NCBI RefSeq assembly: GCF_019039055.1
Contig: NZ_JAHOPB010000001.1
Span: 3,446,001 to 3,510,000 of the forward strand
Source of the DNA: Reyranella humidisoli
Lineage (GTDB): Bacteria; Pseudomonadota; Alphaproteobacteria; Reyranellales; Reyranellaceae
DNA: 64,000 nucleotides
Direction: 5' to 3'
A program made the translations under genes and the position numbers. How positions within the stretch are numbered: the stretch's first letter is position 1; each line of letters begins with the position of its first letter. Positions 1 through 8,701 of the stretch are shown one piece after another. The notes below the pieces were generated by a model that saw nothing but the letters and a program-made list of their open reading frames with translations, was not told the origin of the DNA and did no database searches.

Positions 1-629
1 TGTTCGTCAGCCACAATCTCGCGGCCGTCGCGGCGCTCACCAAGCGCGGGATCGTGCTGAAGGGCGGCCAGCTCCTGTTCGACGGCCCGATCGACGCCGC
101 GATCGCTCGATATTCGGCCTCGCTCAGCAAGGGCAAGGCCGACCGGGATTGGGGCAAGGGGCATCACTCCGCGATCATCTCCGCCGATCTGCTCGATGCG
201 CAGGGGGTGCCGACCGAGACCTACGAGCCGGGAACGCCGTTCAACGTGCGCGTCGAGGTCGAGACCACCAACATGCCGGGCCTCGGCCTCGAGCTTCAGC
301 TGCGCGATGCCAACAACCTGCCGGTTGGATTCTATTCCTCCAGCATCTTCTCGCAGATCGCGCTGCCGAGCGAACCCGGCCGGCACGTCTTCACGCTGAG
401 CCTGCAGCCGCTCTTCCTCGCGTCGGGCGATTACAGTTTCGACATCGCGACCAACTCACTGACCATCGTCGTCGACCATGGCGTCTCCAACGCCATCCCG
501 TTCAACGTGGCGGCATCGAGCCCGGGCGGCATCGCCTACGACTTCAAGCAGAGCCTCGGCAACGGTGTGGTCGCCCTGCAGCTCGCCGCGCCGCTGCGCA
601 TCGAGCGCAAAGAGCCCGAGCCGGCCTGA
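1..629 (+). CDS. Polysaccharide ABC transporter ATP-binding protein, Wzt-like (3' part)
   Basis: The gene enters from the left edge; the frame is open from base 3. The first visible residues read FVSHN, the H-loop (switch histidine) that closes an ABC-transporter ATPase domain, followed by the usual end of that domain (KGGQLLFDGP...). After it comes about 150 residues of beta-rich sequence, like the C-terminal substrate-binding extension of Wzt proteins, which recognises the finished polysaccharide before export across the inner membrane. The Walker motifs and any partner permease would lie upstream, outside the window. It sits 11 bp before the first glycosyltransferase, consistent with one operon. 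Family assignment is good; the exact substrate is unknown. Confidence 0.85.
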   Translation, partial: FVSHNLAAVAALTKRGIVLKGGQLLFDGPIDAAIARYSASLSKGKADRDWGKGHHSAIISADLLDAQGVPTETYEPGTPFNVRVEVETTNMPGLGLELQLRDANNLPVGFYSSSIFSQIALPSEPGRHVFTLSLQPLFLASGDYSFDIATNSLTIVVDHGVSNAIPFNVAASSPGGIAYDFKQSLGNGVVALQLAAPLRIERKEPEPA

Positions 630-640
630 CCGCCGCCGCC

Positions 641-1882
641 ATGCAACGCGCGGTCTGCATCGTCAGTCCCGGCAATCTCGCCTCCAACCCGCGGGTGCTC
701 AAGGAAGCGGACGCCCTGCATGGCGCGGGCTACGACGTCACCGCCATCGTCTGCAATTACAACGCTGCGCTGCGTGAGGCCGACGACGAGATCGAAGCAG
801 CGGCGCCCTGGAAGGTGATCCGCGTGCCGCGCTTGGCCGACGAGGGCGTGACCGCGCGTGCCGCCACGGCGCTGGCGAAGGGTCTTTTGGCCGTCGGATC
901 GAGGGTGCCGGTCGGTATCGCCGCGCGCAGCGCCCGCACGCCCGTCTCGGCGCTCCTGCGCCGGACGCGCGAAGTGAAGGCCGATCTCTATATCGCGCAC
1001 TATGTTGCAGCGCTGCCGGCCGCCGCCGAGGCCGCTCGCCGGCATGGCGCGCTGCTGGGATTCGATGCCGAGGATTTCCATTCCGGCGAGGGCACGGGCA
1101 GCGCCGACGATGCCTTTCGCATGCGCATGATCGGGATCGTCGAGGGCGCGATCCTGCCTTCTTGCACCCACCTCACGGCCGCGGCGCCGCTCATCGGCAA
1201 GGCCTATGCGTCGCGCTACGGGATCGCCGAGCCGGTTACGGTCCTGAACGTCTTTCCCCTGTCGATGGCGCCCGCCGTGCCGAAGATACGAGGGGAGGGG
1301 ACGGCGCTGCGCGCCTACTGGTTCTCGCAGACGATCGGGCCGGATCGTGGCCTGCAGGCCTTCATCCAGGCGATGGCGCAGACCACCGCACCTGTGACGC
1401 TCGACATAAGGGGCAGCAATCGCTGGGGCCATGGCGATGCGCTGCTGGCGCTGGCGGCGTCGCTCGGCATCGGCGACCGCGTGAAACTGCTGCCAATGGC
1501 GCCGCCGGGCGAGATGGTGCGGCTGGCCGCCGACTACGATATCGGCCTGTCGCTGGAGACCGACGTCAGCGAGAACCGCCGGATCTGCCTCACCAACAAG
1601 ATCTTCACCTACCTGCTGGCCGGGTTGCCGGTGATCATGAGTGACACGCCGGCGCAGAAGCTTCTCGCTGCCGATCTCTGGCGCGCGGCCCGGCTCTGCT
1701 CGCTGTCCGATCCGGCGGGACTGGCCCGGACGCTCGATACGCTTGCGTCGCCGCCGATCCTCGCCGAGTCTGCGGAGACGGCGTGGCGCCTGGGGCGCGA
1801 GCGCTACAACTGGGACAGGGAGCAGGACGTGCTGCTGCAATCGGTGGCCGCCGCCTTCGCGCGGCGGGAGACGGCACGCTGA
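641..1882 (+). CDS. Glycosyltransferase family 4-like protein
   Basis: 413 residues from the ATG at 641. The N-terminus (VCIVSPGNLASNPRVLKEA) is the donor-independent Rossmann half of a GT-B enzyme: 'NPRVLKEA' with a conserved early Asn/Arg is typical of GT4-like enzymes of polysaccharide loci. The C-terminal half has the nucleotide-sugar binding region, with ENRRICLTNKIFTYLLAGLPVI around residues 310-330 in the place of the GT4 E-x7-E motif. Predicted to be cytosolic and to add one sugar to a lipid-linked repeat unit. The stop overlaps the next start (TGATG), so translational coupling is likely. Sugar specificity cannot be read from the sequence. Confidence 0.85.
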   Translation: MQRAVCIVSPGNLASNPRVLKEADALHGAGYDVTAIVCNYNAALREADDEIEAAAPWKVIRVPRLADEGVTARAATALAKGLLAVGSRVPVGIAARSARTPVSALLRRTREVKADLYIAHYVAALPAAAEAARRHGALLGFDAEDFHSGEGTGSADDAFRMRMIGIVEGAILPSCTHLTAAAPLIGKAYASRYGIAEPVTVLNVFPLSMAPAVPKIRGEGTALRAYWFSQTIGPDRGLQAFIQAMAQTTAPVTLDIRGSNRWGHGDALLALAASLGIGDRVKLLPMAPPGEMVRLAADYDIGLSLETDVSENRRICLTNKIFTYLLAGLPVIMSDTPAQKLLAADLWRAARLCSLSDPAGLARTLDTLASPPILAESAETAWRLGRERYNWDREQDVLLQSVAAAFARRETAR

Positions 1883-2934
1883 TGCGCCTACTGCTCACCG
1901 CCGATCCCGAGATCGAGGTCCCGCCGCGCCTCTATGGCGGCATCGAACGCATCGTCGACGTGCTGGTCCGCCGGCTTCGCGCGGCCGGGCACACGGTCGG
2001 GCTGGTGGCGCGGCCGGGATCGGAATGCCCCAGCGACGCATTTTTTCCCTGGCCGGGGCTGAGTTCGCTCTCTCGATCGGACACCGTGCGCAACACGCTC
2101 GCCCTGTCGCGGGCGGTGCGGAGTTTCAGGCCCGACGTGGTGCACAGCTTCTCGCGCATCGCCTACCTGCTGCCGCACCTGCGCGGCCGCATTCCACTCA
2201 TCATGTCGTTCCAGCGCGAGCCGACGCATCGCACCGTCGGCATGGCCGTCCGGCTGGCCGCGCCGGGACGCATCACCTTCACCGGCTGCAGCGAGTACAT
2301 CGCGCGTCGCGGCCGGCCGGCGGGCGGCGAATGGCATGGCATCCCGAACTTTGCCGACACCGAGGGGCTGACGCTCGGTGCGGCGTCCGTGCCCGACGAC
2401 GCGCCGCTGGTGTTCCTCAGCCGGGTCGAGGAGATCAAGGGCGCCCACTGGGCGATTGAGATCGCGCGCCGCACTGGCCGCAAGCTCATCATCGCCGGCA
2501 ATCATTCCGACCGGGACGATCCTGAGGGCCGGTTCTGGCGCGAGAAGATCGCGCCGGAGATCGGCAAGGGCGGAGTCGAATATGTCGGCCCGGTCGATGA
2601 CGTTCAGAAGAACGCACTGCTGGGGCAGGCACGGGCCATGCTGGTGCCGATCCAGTGGGACGAGCCGTTCGGCATCGTGTTCGCAGAGTCGCTGGCCTGC
2701 GGCGCCCCCGTGATTTCCTGCCCGCGTGGCGCGCTGCCCGAGATCGTGCGCCCCGGCGTCGATGGCTTCCTGATCAAGTCGATCGAGGAGGGCTGCGAGG
2801 CGGTGGAGCGCGTGGGGCCGCTGGATCGTGCCGAATGCCGCCGCCGTGCGGTCGAACATTTTTCCGCGGACGCCGTGGTCGCGCGTTACATCGAGCTCTA
2901 CACCAAGGTGCGGGCGCGTCTGGCGCAGTCATGA
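1882..2934 (+). CDS. Glycosyltransferase family 4 protein
   Basis: 350 residues; the ATG at 1882 shares a base with the preceding stop. The N-terminal domain carries the GT4 glycine-rich acceptor loop (PPRLYGGIERIV). The C-terminal domain holds the classic donor-site signature EPFGIVFAESLACGAPVI near residue 260 (E-x7-E), followed by a PEIV segment and a GVDGFL loop. This is a textbook retaining GT-B/GT4 enzyme, shorter than average but intact. It belongs to the chain of coupled GT genes that starts at 641. The acceptor and sugar are not deducible. Confidence 0.9.
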   Translation: MRLLLTADPEIEVPPRLYGGIERIVDVLVRRLRAAGHTVGLVARPGSECPSDAFFPWPGLSSLSRSDTVRNTLALSRAVRSFRPDVVHSFSRIAYLLPHLRGRIPLIMSFQREPTHRTVGMAVRLAAPGRITFTGCSEYIARRGRPAGGEWHGIPNFADTEGLTLGAASVPDDAPLVFLSRVEEIKGAHWAIEIARRTGRKLIIAGNHSDRDDPEGRFWREKIAPEIGKGGVEYVGPVDDVQKNALLGQARAMLVPIQWDEPFGIVFAESLACGAPVISCPRGALPEIVRPGVDGFLIKSIEEGCEAVERVGPLDRAECRRRAVEHFSADAVVARYIELYTKVRARLAQS

Positions 2935-4223
2935 CACGAAGGGTTGCCCTGGTCAGCGGACACTTTCCGCCGAGCAATCTCGTGGGCGCGCAGCGGGCCC
3001 GCCTTTGGTCACGCTATCTTCCGGAGTTCGGTTGGGAGCCCGTCGTCGTTACGGGCGATCCGGCCGAATACGAAGAGCGGCCCGATCCCGATCTCGAGCG
3101 CCTCGTCGCACCGGGGCTCAAGGTCGTCCATGCGAGAACCCTGTCGACGCGGCCGGTGCGCCTGGTCGGCGACATCGGCATCAGGTCGTTCTGGGGATGC
3201 TACCGCGCGCTTGCGAAGATGGCGAAGACGCGCGAGATCGACTTCGTGATGGTGACGATCCCGTCGAACTTCCTGGCGCCGGTCGGCAGGCTCGTACATC
3301 TGCGTCACGGCCTGCCGTTCGGCATCGACTACCAGGATCCCTGGGTCAATCGCTGGACCGGCAACGAGAAGCCCCTCAGTCGCGCCTGGGCCTCGAACAA
3401 GCTCGCCGAGATGCTGGAACCCTGGTCGGTCCGCGATGCCGCGCTGATCACCGGCATGGCACCGGGCTACGTGGCCGGCATGCTGGAGCGCAATCCCGAG
3501 GTCGCGGCGAAGTCGGTGCTGGCCTACATGCCGATGGGCACGGCGCCGGAGGACTACGCATTGGTGCGCGGTCTTGGCCGTGCGCCGTTCCTGTTCGATC
3601 CGAAGGATGGCAACTTCCACATGATCTACGCGGGTGCTTTGCTGCCGGCGGGCTTCGTGGTGCTCGATGCCTTCCTCGCCGGCTTGCACACGCTGCGAGA
3701 GCGCGCGCCGCAGGTGGCGTCACGGCTGCGCGTCCATTTCGTCGGTACCGGCAGTTCGCCCGACGATCCGAACGGCCATCGCGTACTGCCGCGGGCCCAG
3801 GCTGCGGGCGTCGCGGATATGGTCGACGAGCATCCGCATCGCATCGGCTACGTCGATACGCTCAATCACCTGATGCACGGCAGCGCGGTGCTGGTGCTGG
3901 GCTCGACCGAGCCCCACTACACACCGTCGAAGGTCTTCCAGGCGATGCTGTCGCAACGGCCGGTCTTTGCGCTGCTCCATCGCGACAGCACGGCGGTCGG
4001 GATGATCCGCTCGGCGCATGTCGGCGAGGTCCTCACCCTGGTGGAAGGCGATCTGCCGTCAGCCGGGACGGTGGCTGCGTCGCTGCAGGCGTTCATCGAG
4101 CATCCGGCCTACGATGCGGCATCGGTGGATCGCAGCGTTTTCGAGAGCTATTCGGCGCGGGAGTCGACGCGCCTGTTCGCCGAGGCGCTGGATCGCGCCT
4201 GCGCGGCAGGTCCGCACGCATGA
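2931..4223 (+). CDS. Glycosyltransferase family 4-like protein
   Basis: 430 residues from the ATG at 2931, which overlaps the upstream stop by four bases (ATGA). The N-terminus (ALVSGHFPPSNLVGAQRARLW) is the GT4-like acceptor-side opening found in WcaI/WbuB-type enzymes. The donor side shows YTPSKVFQAMLSQRPVFAL near residue 330: the Ser-Lys of 'PSK' and the downstream hydrophobic stretch replace the acidic E-x7-E pair, as is common in this subgroup. Probable cytosolic sugar transferase of the repeat-unit assembly line. Confident on fold, not on substrate. Confidence 0.82.
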   Translation: MTRRVALVSGHFPPSNLVGAQRARLWSRYLPEFGWEPVVVTGDPAEYEERPDPDLERLVAPGLKVVHARTLSTRPVRLVGDIGIRSFWGCYRALAKMAKTREIDFVMVTIPSNFLAPVGRLVHLRHGLPFGIDYQDPWVNRWTGNEKPLSRAWASNKLAEMLEPWSVRDAALITGMAPGYVAGMLERNPEVAAKSVLAYMPMGTAPEDYALVRGLGRAPFLFDPKDGNFHMIYAGALLPAGFVVLDAFLAGLHTLRERAPQVASRLRVHFVGTGSSPDDPNGHRVLPRAQAAGVADMVDEHPHRIGYVDTLNHLMHGSAVLVLGSTEPHYTPSKVFQAMLSQRPVFALLHRDSTAVGMIRSAHVGEVLTLVEGDLPSAGTVAASLQAFIEHPAYDAASVDRSVFESYSARESTRLFAEALDRACAAGPHA

Positions 4224-5389
4224 AGGGGCGCATCGGCTTCCTGGTCAGCCACCCGATCCAGTATTACGCGCCGATCTTCCGCGAACTCGCGCGGCGCTGC
4301 GATCTCACCGTCTTCTTCGCGCACAGGCAGGACGCGGCCGGGCAGGGAAAGGCAGGCTACGGCGTCGCCTTCGACTGGGACGTCGATCTCCTGTCGGGCT
4401 ACGAGAGTCGGTTCCTCAAGAACGTGGCGCGCGTGCCTTCGACGCAGACCTTCGCCGGCTGCAACACGCCGGAGATCGCCGAGGAGATTTCGGCAGGCCG
4501 CTTCGACGCCTTTGTGGTGCCGGGCTGGTCGCTGCGCTCCTATTGGCAGGCGGTGCGGGCCTGCCGGCGCGCTCACGTACCGGTCATGGTCCGCGGAGAT
4601 TCCCAACTCGCCGGCCAGCGCGGCGGTGCGGTCGGCAGGGTCAAAGGCGTGGTCTTTCCCCACATGCTGAAGCAGTTCGACGCCTGCCTTTATGTTGGCC
4701 AGCGTAATCGCGAATACCTCGAACACTACGGCGTAGCGGCAAAGCGACTGTTCTTCTCGCCGCACTGCGTGGATAACGACGCCTTCGGCCGAGCGAGCGC
4801 CGCGGCGCGGGGCGAGGGCGGACGGGGGCCGAGCGGGAGCCGGCGACGCGTGCTGTTCGTCGGGCGGCTGGTCGACAGCAAACGTCCGATGGACGTGGTG
4901 CAGGCGGTTGTTCGGCTGGTTTCCGAAGGTCAACCCGTCGACCTCGTGATCGCGGGCGCAGGCGAGCTCCAGGGCCGGATGGAAGAGGCGGCCCGGACCG
5001 CCGGTGTCGATGCGAAGTTTCTGGGCTTCGTGAACCAGAGTCAGCTGCCGGGCGTCTATGCCTCGTCCGACGTGATCGTCCTGCCGTCGATCGCCACCGA
5101 GACGTGGGGTCTGGTGGTCAACGAGGCGATGGCTTGCGGCGTGCCCGCCGTGGTGTCCGATGCCGTCGGCTGCGGCCCCGACCTGATCCTGCCCGGCGCG
5201 ACCGGCGCGGTGGCGCCGCTCGGCGACGTGCCGGCACTGGCCACGTCCATCGCCTCGGTTCTCGCCCTCGATCCCAGCCTGACGCGGCGGGCATTGGCCG
5301 AGCGCATGGAGATCTATTCGCCCGCGCGCGCGGCGGACGGAGTGCTCGAAGCCGCCGATGCCCTTGCCGCCGGGAGTCGGCTAAGGTGA
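4220..5389 (+). CDS. Glycosyltransferase family 4 protein
   Basis: 389 residues; the ATG at 4220 overlaps the previous stop (ATGA). The N-terminus reads FLVSHPIQYYAPIFRELA, a well-recognised opening of a GT4 subgroup in capsule and exopolysaccharide clusters. The C-terminal domain has a donor-site signature at about residues 292-308 (ETWGLVVNEAMACGVP) and a preceding FVGRLVDSKRP strand. All catalytic landmarks of a retaining GT-B enzyme are present. It continues the coupled GT operon; the sugar transferred is unknown. Confidence 0.9.
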   Translation: MKGRIGFLVSHPIQYYAPIFRELARRCDLTVFFAHRQDAAGQGKAGYGVAFDWDVDLLSGYESRFLKNVARVPSTQTFAGCNTPEIAEEISAGRFDAFVVPGWSLRSYWQAVRACRRAHVPVMVRGDSQLAGQRGGAVGRVKGVVFPHMLKQFDACLYVGQRNREYLEHYGVAAKRLFFSPHCVDNDAFGRASAAARGEGGRGPSGSRRRVLFVGRLVDSKRPMDVVQAVVRLVSEGQPVDLVIAGAGELQGRMEEAARTAGVDAKFLGFVNQSQLPGVYASSDVIVLPSIATETWGLVVNEAMACGVPAVVSDAVGCGPDLILPGATGAVAPLGDVPALATSIASVLALDPSLTRRALAERMEIYSPARAADGVLEAADALAAGSRLR

Positions 5390-5393
5390 GGGC

Positions 5394-6317
5394 GTGAGCG
5401 ACATCTCCGTCGTAATTCCGACCTTCAACCGGCTGTGGGCCCTCCCACAGGCCGTGGAGTCGTGCCGGTCGGCCGGCGGCAACGTCGAGATCGTGGTCAT
5501 CGACGATGGCAGCACCGACGGCACTTGGGACTGGCTGCAGGCCCAGCAGGACATCGTGGCGATCCGGACCGACAACTGGGGCAAGGACTGGGCGGTCGAG
5601 ACCGCACTCGCCGCCGCAAGGGGCGAGTATGTGCGCTTCCTCGATTCCGACGACTGGCTCTGCGAGGACGCCAACGCCGACCAGCTCGCACTCGCGCGGG
5701 AGACGGGGGCGGATCTCGTCGTCGCGGGCTACGAGGATTACGACGAGGAGAGCGGTGAACGGCACGTCAACGCCTGGAGCGATTGCGATGACTTCATCGC
5801 CCAGCAACTCGGCGAGGGTTGGGCGTCGCACTATTCCGCCTTCCTGTTCCGCCGCGAGTTGATCCGCGGCATCCCGCACCGGCAGGACTTCGCGCTGCGC
5901 GACGACCGGCTGTTCATCCTCGAGGTCGCGATGCGCCAGCCGCGGCTCGCGGTCTATCGCCAGCCGGCCTTCGTGCACCGCCGCCATGGCGGCGAGCGGC
6001 TGCAGTACACCGCGGGCTTCAAGCGCGATCTCGGCTACTGGACGCACATCGCGATCTACCGGAAGGTGCTGGGCCTGCTCGAACAGCGCGGTGAGTTGAC
6101 CCCGCGCCGCAAGCAGGCGGCCATCCGCACGCTGTGGCCCAACGTGCGATCCTTTGCCAAGGCCTATCCGCGCGAAGCGGCGGAGGTCGTGGACTGGATC
6201 TACCGGCTCGATCCGCAGTTCGTGCCGCCCGTGCGACCCGCGCTGGCCCTGGCCTACAGGCTGCTGGGCTTTGCCATGACCGAACGTCTGTTACGCCTCC
6301 GGTCCCTGCCGCAATGA
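5394..6317 (+). CDS. Glycosyltransferase family 2 protein
   Basis: 307 residues. GTG at 5394 is chosen because it gives the standard GT-A opening ISVVIPTFNR within the first dozen residues and sits just 4 bp after the preceding stop. The nucleotide-binding IDDGSTDGTWDWL segment follows, and the metal-binding acidic motif is LDSDDW at about residues 82-88. Predicted inverting GT2 enzyme, cytosolic or peripheral to the inner membrane; no transmembrane helix is evident. It is the only GT2 member in this first block. Acceptor unknown. Confidence 0.9.
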   Translation: MSDISVVIPTFNRLWALPQAVESCRSAGGNVEIVVIDDGSTDGTWDWLQAQQDIVAIRTDNWGKDWAVETALAAARGEYVRFLDSDDWLCEDANADQLALARETGADLVVAGYEDYDEESGERHVNAWSDCDDFIAQQLGEGWASHYSAFLFRRELIRGIPHRQDFALRDDRLFILEVAMRQPRLAVYRQPAFVHRRHGGERLQYTAGFKRDLGYWTHIAIYRKVLGLLEQRGELTPRRKQAAIRTLWPNVRSFAKAYPREAAEVVDWIYRLDPQFVPPVRPALALAYRLLGFAMTERLLRLRSLPQ

Positions 6318-7702
6318 CGCTGCCGGCTGCCTCTGCGGGAGGAAGACCGGGCAGGCGCCTGCGCGTCGTGCATTGCGTCGGCTTCTACTTTCCCGATTCG
6401 ACCGGCGGCACCGAGGTCTATGTACGCGACCTGGTGACGGCCCTGTCGGCCCACGCCATCGACAACACCATCATCGCTGCAACGGACGGTGCCTACGACC
6501 GCTACACGTGGAACGGCGTCGAGGTGGTGCGCTATCCCATCGATGCGCCGGAAATCCAGAAGGTTCGCGACAGGAGCGTGCGCAAGCGCCGGACAATGTT
6601 CCAGGAGCTGGTGGAGTCGGCGAGGCCCGACCTGTTCCACCTCCATTCGTGGACCAGCGGCGCGGGGCTGCGGCACCTCCGGCAGGTTGCGCGCATGGAC
6701 ATTCCCAGCGTCGTGACGATGCATGTGCCGTCGCCGATCTGCATGCGCGGCACGATGCTGCTCAACGACGAGAAGCCCTGCGACGGACTGATCGACGACC
6801 GGCGGTGCGCGGAGTGCTGGGCCCTCGACCGCGGCTTGCCCGCGCCGGCCGCCTATCTCCTGTCGCGGCTGCCGCGCTGGGATGTCAGCGACAGCGTGAT
6901 TTCGCGCGTTTCGCAGAGAGCCGCGACGTTGCTGTCGGCAAGGGCGGCGGCGGCCACCAAGGCTCGGCAGCTTCGTTCGATGGCGACGCTCAGCGAGCGC
7001 ATCGTGGCGCCCAGCGAATGGGTGCGGGCCGCGCTCGCCGAGAATGCCATTCCGCCGGAAAAAATCGTGGTGTCGGGACAGTCCGCCAGCGCCGAGTTCT
7101 CCGACCGCAAGCAGCGACCGCTGGAAGGCGCCGGTCGCCGCGAGATCGTGATCGGCTTCCTCGGGCGGCTCGAACGCTACAAGGGCGCGGACATGCTGGT
7201 GCGCGCCCTCGAGTTGCTGCCGGCCGACCTGCCGGTGCAGCTGCGGATCGCCGGCATCGGCCAGGATGCACGCTTCGCCAAGCGCATGGAGAGAGCCGCA
7301 CAGAAGGATACGCGCATCCAGTTGATGGGCCTGGTCAAGCACGAGAAGGTGCCCGAGTTCCTGGCGGACATCGACGTGCTCGCCGTGCCGTCACGCTACA
7401 TGGAGACCGGTCCGATCGTCGTGCAGGAGGCGAGGGCGCTCGGCATCCCGGTGATGGGCGCCGATCTCGGCGGCATTTCCGAGCGCGTCCATCATGGCGT
7501 GGACGGCTGGCTGCTGCCGTTCGACGATCCCCGGCCGTGGGCCGAAGCGATCCGGGTCGCCGCCACCGACCGCGCCGAGGTCGCGCGCCTGTCGGGCAAC
7601 ATGCGGCGCACGCGATCGATCGACGACGTGGCCGACGACATGGCGACTCTCTATCGCGACATCATGGCCAACCGGCCGGCGCTGGCGGAGCTCGGGCGCT
7701 AG
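6314..7702 (+). CDS. Glycosyltransferase family 4 protein
   Basis: 462 residues from the ATG at 6314, overlapping the previous stop (ATGA). The N-terminal domain starts after a short basic leader with VVHCVGFYFPDSTGGTEVYVRDL, where the 'GGTE' glycine loop is typical of GT4. A cysteine-containing insert (CDGLIDDRRCAECWALDRG, about residues 155-175) resembles the four-Cys insertion seen in some GT4 subfamilies. The donor-site motif is ETGPIVVQEARALGIPV near residue 363. Predicted retaining transferase. The next gene begins within its stop codon. Confidence 0.88.
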   Translation: MTLPAASAGGRPGRRLRVVHCVGFYFPDSTGGTEVYVRDLVTALSAHAIDNTIIAATDGAYDRYTWNGVEVVRYPIDAPEIQKVRDRSVRKRRTMFQELVESARPDLFHLHSWTSGAGLRHLRQVARMDIPSVVTMHVPSPICMRGTMLLNDEKPCDGLIDDRRCAECWALDRGLPAPAAYLLSRLPRWDVSDSVISRVSQRAATLLSARAAAATKARQLRSMATLSERIVAPSEWVRAALAENAIPPEKIVVSGQSASAEFSDRKQRPLEGAGRREIVIGFLGRLERYKGADMLVRALELLPADLPVQLRIAGIGQDARFAKRMERAAQKDTRIQLMGLVKHEKVPEFLADIDVLAVPSRYMETGPIVVQEARALGIPVMGADLGGISERVHHGVDGWLLPFDDPRPWAEAIRVAATDRAEVARLSGNMRRTRSIDDVADDMATLYRDIMANRPALAELGR

Positions 7703-8694
7703 TGCCGCTGCGCTCGCCCCTGAACCTCTTTTATGAGGAGCCGGATACGGACCGTTGGGCGCCGTTCGACCGATATCCGCGCCGCCTCGCGCGCTGGGCC
7801 CTGCGCGGGCCGAAGCAGCCCGGCGGCACGATGCGCGTCTATCTCAACCTGTGTGCAGGCCTCGACCGGCTGAACGTGCCGTACCGCATCAACGACTATC
7901 GCCACATCCGGGAGAACCCGCAGGAGTTGGCCTGCGTCATCGGCCAGCCGCATGTCCTCGCGAAGCTGCCGCAGGAGACGCCGATCCTGTTCGGCACCTC
8001 CATCTACAATCATCCCAGTGACGATCCGGAGCTTCTGTGCCGGCGCAGGATCCGCCGCGTGCTGGTGCCAAGCCCGTGGGTGGAGAGGATGTTCTCGACG
8101 GTCTGGCCGGGCAGTATCACCGTCTGGCCCTCCGGCATCGATACCGACCGCTGGTCGCCGTCCCGGCGTGCCAACAAGGATGTGGACGTTCTGATCTACG
8201 ACAAGATCGTCCGGCATCGCAGCCGCTACATGCGCACCATCGTCGAGCCCATGCTCGCCGAACTGCGGCGCCGGCGGCTCAGCGTGGAGATGATTCGCTA
8301 TGGTTTCTACCGCGAGGAGCGGCTGCACGACTTCAGCCGGCGCACGCGGGCGATGATCTATCTCAGCCATCACGAGACGCAGGGATTGGCGGCGCAGCAG
8401 ATGCTGGCCTCCGACGTGCCGTTGCTCGCGTGGGATCATGGCGGGCTGTGGAAGGACCCGAAGTACTCGCCCCACCTCGTGCGTTTCGGGCCGGTGACCT
8501 CGGTGCCCTACTGGGACGAGCGGTGCGGCATGAAGTTCAAGGGCAGCGGCGACCTGCTGCCGGCGTTCGACCGATTCTGGTTCGACGTCGAGGCGGGCCT
8601 CTACGCGCCGCGCGAGATGATCGCCGAGAAGTTCACGCTGGAGAGCCAGGCCATGGCCTACCTGGCGTTGGTCGATACCTACGGCGCGAGCTGA
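7702..8694 (+). CDS. Putative GT-B glycosyltransferase
   Basis: 330 residues from a GTG at 7702 that overlaps the preceding TAG; no nearer ATG fits and the frame is well conserved from there. The N-terminal half is unlike standard GT4 openings but contains GGTMRVYLNLCAGLDRLNVP. The second half has a VPSPWVERMF strand, a GIDTDRW segment and YLSHHETQGLAAQQMLASD near residue 220, which lines up with the GT4 donor-binding E-x7-E region. I read it as a divergent GT4/GT1-like transferase closing this seven-GT operon. Moderately sure of the fold; substrate unknown. It converges on the minus-strand cassette with only 7 bp between stops. Confidence 0.72.
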   Translation: MPLRSPLNLFYEEPDTDRWAPFDRYPRRLARWALRGPKQPGGTMRVYLNLCAGLDRLNVPYRINDYRHIRENPQELACVIGQPHVLAKLPQETPILFGTSIYNHPSDDPELLCRRRIRRVLVPSPWVERMFSTVWPGSITVWPSGIDTDRWSPSRRANKDVDVLIYDKIVRHRSRYMRTIVEPMLAELRRRRLSVEMIRYGFYREERLHDFSRRTRAMIYLSHHETQGLAAQQMLASDVPLLAWDHGGLWKDPKYSPHLVRFGPVTSVPYWDERCGMKFKGSGDLLPAFDRFWFDVEAGLYAPREMIAEKFTLESQAMAYLALVDTYGAS

Positions 8695-8701
8695 CCTTCT
8701 C

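Noticed and set aside
2828..4219. Long reading through the 5' extension of the GT at 4220
   Set aside because: The extension overlaps the whole GT4 gene at 2931-4223 in another frame; the homologous protein starts at the ATG at 4220.
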